A stretch of DNA of 64,000 nucleotides from Rubellimicrobium arenae (GTDB taxonomy: Bacteria > Pseudomonadota > Alphaproteobacteria > Rhodobacterales > Rhodobacteraceae), in NCBI RefSeq assembly GCF_017916295.1, contig NZ_JAFMSS010000003.1:1-64000 (forward strand), given 5' to 3'. Under the pieces are notes generated by a model, which saw nothing but the letters and a program-made list of their open reading frames with translations, was not told the origin of the DNA and did not search any database. A program made the translations under genes and the position numbers. The number at the start of each line of letters is the position of its first letter. Positions within the stretch are counted from its first letter, which is position 1. Below, piece after piece: positions 58,501 through 64,000 of the stretch.

Positions 58501-59547
58501 TCACGCCACCTCGCTCCGGCGCTGGCCCGCCTCGTCAGAGCGAGGCACGCCTTGCTCCGCCTGGGCCAGGCGGACCTCAACCCAGTCCTGGCTTTGCAAG
58601 GCCTGGACCGCGGCCTCGGCCACCTGAACCGCCACATAGCCGTCCCAGATCGTGGCCCCGGAGCCGGTCCCCTCCCCCCGGCGCAGGGCATCGACCCAGT
58701 CCTGCAACTGCAAGCGGTAGGCGTCGGCGAAACGGTGGGTGAAATCGCCATGGTGCGGAAAGGCCTCCCCGCCCGCGAGGCGCCGGACCGTGGTCGCCCG
58801 TCCCGCCATCTCGATCGCGCCATCCGGCCCAAGGATCTCGGTCCGAATGTCGTACCCATAGCGGGCATTCATGAACACCTCGATATCGACGAGTTGCCCC
58901 CCGTCCGTCTCAAGGGTAGCCAGCAGCGGATCGCCGGGGCCGGATCCATCCTGCACCGGTGGCGCGGACACCCTGACCCGGCGAAGCTCCGCTCCGGTGA
59001 GCCAGCGCACGACGTCGAATTCGTGCACCATGGCGTTGCTGATCGCCATGTCCCCCACGAAGAATCCCGGAGCCACGGCATTGCGATGGATGCAGCGGAT
59101 GAGCCGCGCCGGTCCGACCGCCCCGCTGTCGTACACCGCCTTCAGGTCGACATAGGCCGGGTCGAAGCGTCGCATGAACCCGACCTGCGCCAGGCGTCGT
59201 CCGAGTTTCCGCTCCAGCGCCACCAGGTCCAGGCAGGCGGCGGCGGTCTCGGCCAGAGGCTTCTCGCAGAGGACCGGCTTTCCCATCCGCAGGCAGGCCG
59301 CCACATAGGCGGCGTGCGTGTGATCGGGCGAGGCGACCAGCACCGCATCGACCTCGTCGGAGGCGATCAGCCGCGCGGGGTCCAGGGCCACGACAGCGCC
59401 GTCAGCCCCGCGCGCGGCGTCCCGGGCGCGCGCTTCGTCCGGATCGCTGATCATCGCGACCCGCGCGCCCGTCACCCCCTGCTCGATGATCCTGGTATGG
59501 GCCCGGCCCATGACGCCGGCTCCGATGACCCCGATGGCAAGGCTCAT
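58501..59547 (-). CDS. Gfo/Idh/MocA-family dehydrogenase, inositol 2-dehydrogenase-like (second of pair)
   Basis: A 348-residue dehydrogenase with IGVIGAGVMGRAHTRII at the N-terminus, PVLCEKPLAET (catalytic Lys) and NAMVHEFDVVRWLTG, the Asp-containing helix typical of IolG. The ending is longer and more polar than most IolG. It may oxidise myo-/scyllo-inositol or a related polyol brought in by the transporter whose genes precede it (59654-62508). Confidence 0.88.
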   Translation of the reverse strand: MSLAIGVIGAGVMGRAHTRIIEQGVTGARVAMISDPDEARARDAARGADGAVVALDPARLIASDEVDAVLVASPDHTHAAYVAACLRMGKPVLCEKPLAETAAACLDLVALERKLGRRLAQVGFMRRFDPAYVDLKAVYDSGAVGPARLIRCIHRNAVAPGFFVGDMAISNAMVHEFDVVRWLTGAELRRVRVSAPPVQDGSGPGDPLLATLETDGGQLVDIEVFMNARYGYDIRTEILGPDGAIEMAGRATTVRRLAGGEAFPHHGDFTHRFADAYRLQLQDWVDALRRGEGTGSGATIWDGYVAVQVAEAAVQALQSQDWVEVRLAQAEQGVPRSDEAGQRRSEVA

Positions 59548-59653
59548 GCACGGCTCCCCCAGGATGGTCGCGGAACCACGCGTCGTGACGGCGGGCCGCC
59601 CGCAGGCCGGTCGGGCGTGGTCAACGGGTCTTCGGTCGATCCATGCGCCATGG

Positions 59654-60658
59654 TCAGCTCCGCCGCCCGACCACGCGGCGCGACCTGATGGTGTCGAGCC
59701 ACACGGCTGCGATCAGGATGACGCCCACGACGATCTGCTGGATGAACGGGGAGAGCCCCAGGACGTTGAGGGCGAAGCGGATCTCGGACATGATCAGGGC
59801 GCCGATGATTGCGCCGCCGACGGACCCCCGCCCGCCCATCAGGCTTCCCCCTCCGATCACGACCGCAGCGATGGCATCGAGTTCGTAGCCGAAGCCGATG
59901 CCCGGGTGCGCGGAATTGATCCGGGCGGCCAGGATGATCGCCGCCAGTCCCGCCGTCGCGCCGGACACCATGTAGATCGCCAGCTTGTAGCGGCGCACGT
60001 CCACGCCGGCGCGCCGCGTCGCCTCCTCGTTGCCGCCGATGGTGAAGGCGTAGCGACCAAGCTTGGTCTGGTGAAAGACGAACAGCATCAGCAGGGCGAA
60101 GCCGATCATGATCAGCACGGGCACCGGGACGCCCAGCAGCGTTCCGCCCCCGTAGACTTCGAAGCTTTCGGGAAAGCCGTAGAGAGAGCTGCCGTTGCTG
60201 ACCGTCAGCGCCACCCCTTGGGCGATGCCCAGCATCCCGAGCGTCACGATGAAGGCCGGTAGGCCCGCATAGGCGATGAGCAGGCCGTTCAGCATCCCCA
60301 CCAGCAGCCCCGTCGCGACCGACAGCGCAAAGCCCAGCCCCAGCGGCAGGCCGAGATCGATCACGCCCACGCCCATGACCACCATGGACAGCGACATCAC
60401 CGTCCCAATGGAGATGTCGATGCCCCCGCTGATGATCACCAGCATCGCGCCCACGGCCAGGATGGCCCGGACGGCGGCTTGGAGAAAGATCAGGCTGATG
60501 TTGTCGAGCGTGAGGAACCCGCTCTGGAGGACCTCCATGCCCAGGAGAAGGGCGATGAAGACGAAGACCATCGACAGCTTCTCGATGTTCTTGCGCAGCG
60601 AGATCCTGGGGGCGGCTCCGGGCGCCCGGGCCGTCAGGTTCACCGACTTTTCCATCAT
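59654..60658 (-). CDS. sugar ABC transporter permease (RbsC/FrcC-like)
   Basis: A 334-residue permease. ISGGIDISIGTVMSLSMVV, the coupling loop TIGGNEEATRRAGVDVRRYK and LDAIAAVVIGGGSLMGGRGS are diagnostic. The first of two adjacent ATGs (60658) overlaps the ATPase stop as ATGA. The frame is open upstream within the ATPase gene but not family-like. Confidence 0.92.
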   Translation of the reverse strand: MMEKSVNLTARAPGAAPRISLRKNIEKLSMVFVFIALLLGMEVLQSGFLTLDNISLIFLQAAVRAILAVGAMLVIISGGIDISIGTVMSLSMVVMGVGVIDLGLPLGLGFALSVATGLLVGMLNGLLIAYAGLPAFIVTLGMLGIAQGVALTVSNGSSLYGFPESFEVYGGGTLLGVPVPVLIMIGFALLMLFVFHQTKLGRYAFTIGGNEEATRRAGVDVRRYKLAIYMVSGATAGLAAIILAARINSAHPGIGFGYELDAIAAVVIGGGSLMGGRGSVGGAIIGALIMSEIRFALNVLGLSPFIQQIVVGVILIAAVWLDTIRSRRVVGRRS

Positions 60659-61464
60659 TGCAGGACCTCGCGGCGCAGGGGGGGCTCCTCGACCCCGGAG
60701 ACGATCATGCGGACGAGCTGCTGGCGGTCGACGTCGGAGACGGGGCGGTCCGTGACCAGCCGACCGGTCTTCAGGATCACGACCCGGTCGGCGACCCGCA
60801 TCACGTCGTCCATGTTGTGGCTGATCAGCACGATGGCCTCGCCACGCGCGCGCAGGTTCTCGATGAGCGACAGCACCTGCTCCTGCTGGGCGACGCCCAG
60901 CGCGGCGGTGGGCTCGTCCATGATGATGAGGTTCGCGTCCGAATAGACGGCCTTCGCGATGGCGATGGTCTGGCGCTGCCCGCCCGAGAAGTCGCGCACC
61001 GGCGCATGGATGTCGGCGATGTTGATGCGAAGGTCGCCCAGCAGGCGCCGCGTTTCCTGGGCCATGCGGCGGCGGTCGAAGAGCCTCAGCACTCCGCCGA
61101 GCAAGGGCCGGCGCAGCTCGCGCCCGAGGAAGATGTTGGTCGGCACGTCCACGTTGTCGCAAAGGGCGAGGTCCTGGTAGACGGTCTCGATGCCCAGCGC
61201 CTTGGACTGCGCGGGCGACCCGATCTCGACCTCGCGGCCGTCGATGGCCACCGTGCCCTGGTCGGCGCGCACGGCTCCCGCCAGGATCTTGATCAGCGTG
61301 GACTTGCCGGCGCCATTGTCGCCCAGGAGCGCCACGACCTCGCCGCGGCCGACATGGAAGTCGACCTTGTCCAGCGCGGCGACGCCGCCGTAATGCTTGG
61401 AGATGCCGCGCATGGCGACGATGGGCGGGGCCGACCGAGCGCCGCCAGGGGTATGCAGGGCCAT
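60655..61464 (-). CDS. sugar ABC transporter ATP-binding protein, single NBD
   Basis: A 269-residue ATPase with GDNGAGKST, YQDLALCDNVDV, signature FSGGQRQTIAIAKAV and LIIMDEPTAALGV. It is the same type as the ATPase at 51407-52198 and pairs with the permease and binding protein around it. The gene lies 69 bases downstream of the binding-protein gene. Confidence 0.92.
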   Translation of the reverse strand: MALHTPGGARSAPPIVAMRGISKHYGGVAALDKVDFHVGRGEVVALLGDNGAGKSTLIKILAGAVRADQGTVAIDGREVEIGSPAQSKALGIETVYQDLALCDNVDVPTNIFLGRELRRPLLGGVLRLFDRRRMAQETRRLLGDLRINIADIHAPVRDFSGGQRQTIAIAKAVYSDANLIIMDEPTAALGVAQQEQVLSLIENLRARGEAIVLISHNMDDVMRVADRVVILKTGRLVTDRPVSDVDRQQLVRMIVSGVEEPPLRREVLQ

Positions 61465-61533
61465 GAGCGCCTCATGGAAAAGGGACAGGAAGGGGGGCGG
61501 GCGGACCTGCCCCCCGACGGCGGGAGGGGGCCG

Positions 61534-62508
61534 TCAGTTGCCGTCCAGGCCGAGGATGTCGCGGCGGTAGGCGTCAACGTTCCAGGAGTGGAGGAGCTGC
61601 ATCCCGCTATCCACGCTCTTGGGGAAGTCCGCGGCGGCCTTCTCGCCCCGGGCGACCTGCACGAGCGTCTCGACCGAGATCTCGGCCATGCCGCGCGCGC
61701 TCTGCGCCACGTCCCCGGCGGCGCGGAGCTCCTTGATGAGGTCGGTGCCCTCGGGGATGCCGTCGAAGCCGATCACGATCACATGGTTCATGTCGCGCCG
61801 GCGCAGCACCTCGGCCGCGCCGACCGCCATCAGGTCTGAGGATGCGAAGATCAGGTTGATGTCGGGATTGGCCGTGACGATGGCCTCGGTGGCCTCCACG
61901 GCGCCGGGCGTGGTCCAGTGCCCGGTGATCGACGAGACCAGCTCCAGCTCGGGGTACTTGGCGATGCCTTCGTGGAACCCCTGCTTGCGATGCGCGGCGG
62001 CTTCCGAGCCTGGCTCCCCCTCGAGCTGGGCGACCTTGCCCTTGTAGCTCAGCAGCGAGGCGGCATAGTCCGCCGCCAGCCCCGCCGCGCGGACGTTGTC
62101 CGTGCCCACATAGGACACGTAGTTGGCCGGGTCCGTCTCGACGCCGCTGTCGATCAGCATCACCGGAATGCCTGCCTCGGCGGCGCGCTTGACCACGGGC
62201 GCGAGGCCCTTGCTGTCGAGGGCCGCCAGCGCGATGCCGTTCACCTTGCGGGAGATCAGCGCCTCCATCGCCGAGACCTGCTCCTCGATCGCGCCGTGCC
62301 CGGACACGGAATGGATCTCGATGTCGACATCGAGCTCTGCGCCCTTGGCCTTCGCGAACTCGGCGATGTTGTTCATGAAGATGTCATTGATCACGGTCTT
62401 GGGCAGCACCCCGATCACCAGCCTGTCCTGGGCCAGAGCCGGCCGAGCTGCCACCGTCATGGCCATCGCCGCGACTCCGGTCAGGAGCGTTCGTCTGTCG
62501 ACTTCCAT
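61534..62508 (-). CDS. sugar ABC transporter substrate-binding protein
   Basis: A 324-residue Peripla_BP_4 protein. The N-terminus MEVDRRTLLTGVAAMAMTVAARPALAQ reads as a twin-arginine-like signal peptide. Family elements are IGVLPKTVINDIFMNN, ALDSKGLAPVVKRAAEAGIPVMLIDSG (in part) and FASSDLMAVGAAEVLRRR. The ATG at 62508 has a good ribosome binding site (AGGACGAG region). It is the first gene of the operon and is divergent from the LacI regulator. Two LacI-type operators lie just upstream. Confidence 0.92.
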   Translation of the reverse strand: MEVDRRTLLTGVAAMAMTVAARPALAQDRLVIGVLPKTVINDIFMNNIAEFAKAKGAELDVDIEIHSVSGHGAIEEQVSAMEALISRKVNGIALAALDSKGLAPVVKRAAEAGIPVMLIDSGVETDPANYVSYVGTDNVRAAGLAADYAASLLSYKGKVAQLEGEPGSEAAAHRKQGFHEGIAKYPELELVSSITGHWTTPGAVEATEAIVTANPDINLIFASSDLMAVGAAEVLRRRDMNHVIVIGFDGIPEGTDLIKELRAAGDVAQSARGMAEISVETLVQVARGEKAAADFPKSVDSGMQLLHSWNVDAYRRDILGLDGN

Positions 62509-62610
62509 CTCGTCCTCCCTGTGCGGCCCGTCTTGGGACGGCAGGGGCCTGACCGCACGGGGCCCTGCCGCGTGGATGGCTTCGGGGCCTCCTCCCCGCC
62601 GGATTGTTCT

Positions 62611-62644
62611 TGCTACCGGTAGCATCCTTGTGCAACCGGTAGCA
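62611..62644. promoter_or_regulatory. tandem LacI-family operators
   Basis: TGCTACCGGTAGCA (62611-62624) is a perfect 14-bp palindrome fitting the LacI-family form TGxxAxCGxTxxCA. TGCAACCGGTAGCA (62631-62644) repeats it with one mismatch, 20 bases further on (two helical turns). They lie between the binding-protein gene and the LacI gene, so the regulator probably represses the transporter/dehydrogenase operon and itself. Confidence 0.8.
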
Positions 62645-62760
62645 TAGGCTGTTTCGGCGCGTCAATCTGTGGTTTGCGGTCATGAGCCGCCAAGAAGCGC
62701 AAGGGCCGGAGATCGGCGCCATTGGTCGGGTCACGGACGGGGCGGCAGGGTTGGAGCGGG

Positions 62761-63750
62761 ATGGCAGGCTTGACGAAAAAGGTGACCTCGGCGGACGTCG
62801 CCCGTGCGGCGGGCGTCTCGAAATGGACCGTGATCCGGGCCTTCGATCCTGCCGCACCCATCGCCGAGATGACGCGGACCAAGGTTCTCGCTGCAGCGGC
62901 GCAGCTCGACTACAGGCCCAACCTCCTGGCGCGCAGCCTCGCGACCCAGAGAACCCATCTGGTGGCCATCCTGGTCGACGACTTCGAGAACCCCTACAAG
63001 CTGCCCACCCTCGCCCACCTGACCGCCGCCCTGCAGCGCGAGGGGATGCTGGGCATCCTGATCAACATCAACGACAGCTTCGACCATTTCGCGGCGATCA
63101 CCGATGCGCGGAGCCGTCAGGTCGATGCCATCGTCCTGTTCGGGACGGTATTCCGCCCCGAGATCGTGGCGCGCGCGGGATCGACGCCCTGTTTCGTCCT
63201 GGCCCGCGAGAGCACCATTCCGGGGGTGACCTCCGTCTACACGGACCCGGTTCCGGCCATGCGGGCGCTCGGGGAACATCTCCATGGGCGCGGCGTCCGC
63301 AGGCCGGCCTTCCTGCGCGGCCCGCGCACGCAGTCCACGGCCCTGGGCCGCTGCCGCGAGTTCGTGTCCTTCTGGGCCGAGCAAGGAGTTCAGGTTCCGG
63401 TGATCAACGCCGGAGTCTACGATCGGGAAAGCGCAGCCGAGGCCGTGCACCGGTGGCTCCCGACCGTCCCCGGGGTCCCCGGATGCGATGCGCTGGCCTG
63501 CGAAAATGACATCCTCGCCCTCGGGGCCCTGGACGCGCTGCGCTACCGGCTTGGGCTCCGGGTTCCGCAGGACATCGCCGTGGTGGGCTTCGACGACATC
63601 GATCTCGCTGCCGCGCCTTCGTTCGACCTCACGACATACCGACAGCCATTTCGGGACATGGTGGAGGCCTTGGTCCAGATGCTGACCGGCAAGCGCCCCG
63701 CCGAAACGCTGCGGCTGACCGGCGACCTCGTCCTGCGAGGATCGTCCTAG
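62761..63750 (+). CDS. LacI-family transcriptional regulator
   Basis: A 329-residue repressor. The HTH is VTSADVARAAGVSKWTVIRAF with the hinge DYRPNLLARSLATQRT. The ligand-binding core resembles periplasmic binding proteins (VAILVDDFENPYKLPTLAHL, AVVGFDDIDLAAAPSFDLTTYRQP). The ATG at 62761 is favoured over an upstream GTG because it places the HTH at the N-terminus. It is divergent from the operon at 57259-62508 and probably binds the two palindromes at 62611-62644. Confidence 0.92.
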   Translation: MAGLTKKVTSADVARAAGVSKWTVIRAFDPAAPIAEMTRTKVLAAAAQLDYRPNLLARSLATQRTHLVAILVDDFENPYKLPTLAHLTAALQREGMLGILININDSFDHFAAITDARSRQVDAIVLFGTVFRPEIVARAGSTPCFVLARESTIPGVTSVYTDPVPAMRALGEHLHGRGVRRPAFLRGPRTQSTALGRCREFVSFWAEQGVQVPVINAGVYDRESAAEAVHRWLPTVPGVPGCDALACENDILALGALDALRYRLGLRVPQDIAVVGFDDIDLAAAPSFDLTTYRQPFRDMVEALVQMLTGKRPAETLRLTGDLVLRGSS

Positions 63751-63928
63751 ATCGGCATCCGGCCGTCTGGGCCGCCCCCACGGCCGGCGGCACCAAGTCC
63801 TGCGGCGCGAGCCTGGCCCCTCGTGCCGGGCGACGTAACGGCAATCCGAAACAATTCGCCCTCCGCGCGGTTCGGGGACCGTTCCGCGAGCCCCGCCGCT
63901 GGATCCGCGACCAACCGGCGGGATCAGG

Positions 63929-64000
63929 TCACGGGCAGGTCGAAGAAGAACAGGGTGACGATGTCCGATTCCCAGCTACATGGACCGCAATCCTCGATGC
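63929..64000 (-). CDS. C-terminal end of an unidentified gene, cut by the window edge
   Basis: Reading inward from the right edge on the minus strand, one frame is open and ends with ESDIVTLFFFDLPVT and TGA at 63931-63929. The preceding residues include IEDCGPCSW. The composition is protein-like, but 24 codons are too few to identify a family. Confidence 0.35.
   Translation of the reverse strand, partial: ASRIAVHVAGNRTSSPCSSSTCP

Noticed and set aside
1..64000. Search for tRNA, rRNA, CRISPR arrays, insertion sequences, attachment sites and integrases.
   Set aside because: No cloverleaf, repeat-spacer pattern, transposase or integrase was seen; the islands carry no visible mobility genes.

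Overview
The window is GC-rich DNA with short intergenic gaps, many ATGA-type stop/start overlaps and strong Shine-Dalgarno sequences. It looks like an alphaproteobacterial chromosome, probably of the Rhodobacterales (Rhodobacteraceae/Paracoccaceae). The reasons are an HWE histidine kinase, NnrS, Moc/Frc-type sugar and polyol modules, and a small RNA with the CCUCCUCCC loops known from alphaproteobacteria. The taxon is inferred from gene content, not from a database search. I saw no rRNA, tRNA, insertion sequence, prophage or CRISPR array.

Region 1 (about 2.0-24 kb) is a catabolic island that appears to be built for purines or related N-heterocycles. A BMP-family (nucleoside/nucleobase type) ABC importer and a Rieske-oxygenase catalytic subunit without a Rieske cluster (2590-8197, minus) are divergent from a plus-strand run. 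That run holds a small acylphosphatase-fold-like protein, a stand-alone Rieske [2Fe-2S] protein, a GST-like protein, a LysR regulator, a two-subunit ThDP enzyme, a GMC oxidoreductase, a guanine-deaminase/TrzN-type amidohydrolase, a second cluster-less oxygenase subunit, a molybdenum hydroxylase with its FAD and Mo domains fused in one chain plus a separate 2x[2Fe-2S] subunit, and an aldehyde dehydrogenase (8507-21024). An adenine deaminase and an adenosine-deaminase-family protein converge on it (20988-23854). Cluster-less catalytic subunit + Rieske protein in trans + GST-like protein is the layout of the caffeine N7-demethylase NdmCDE. The best reading is therefore an undescribed relative acting on N-alkylated purines. 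Two near-identical 15-bp palindromes sit upstream of the two plus-strand blocks and are the likely LysR operators.

Region 2 (24-40 kb) is mostly housekeeping: a 7-PAS HWE hybrid sensor kinase, a MYG1-family protein, an RlmL-like RNA methyltransferase, an SDR, the selenouridine pair mnmH/selD, an MDR reductase, a DAHP synthase preceded by an aromatic-residue leader peptide and alternative hairpins (an attenuator), a SUKH-like + HIRAN protein, a lytic transglycosylase and a YbaK-type deacylase.

Region 3 (40-64 kb) holds three sugar/polyol ABC systems. The first (40.0-45.0 kb) has a two-NBD ATPase, a permease and two tandem paralogous binding proteins, with a long AT-rich palindromic operator/promoter between them. 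The second (46.8-55.4 kb) is a rhizopine-like moc cluster: RpiR regulator, Frc-type transporter, Gfo/Idh dehydrogenase, two sugar isomerases, a MocD-type membrane oxygenase, and a MocE-type Rieske ferredoxin that is broken by an internal deletion and frameshift. The third (57.3-63.8 kb) is an ABC transporter with two Gfo/Idh dehydrogenases, divergent from a LacI regulator with two operator palindromes. Between the first and second lies a strong candidate sRNA (46166-46299) with three hairpins, each exposing an anti-Shine-Dalgarno loop. A sirtuin and a GNAT acetyltransferase separate the second and third systems.
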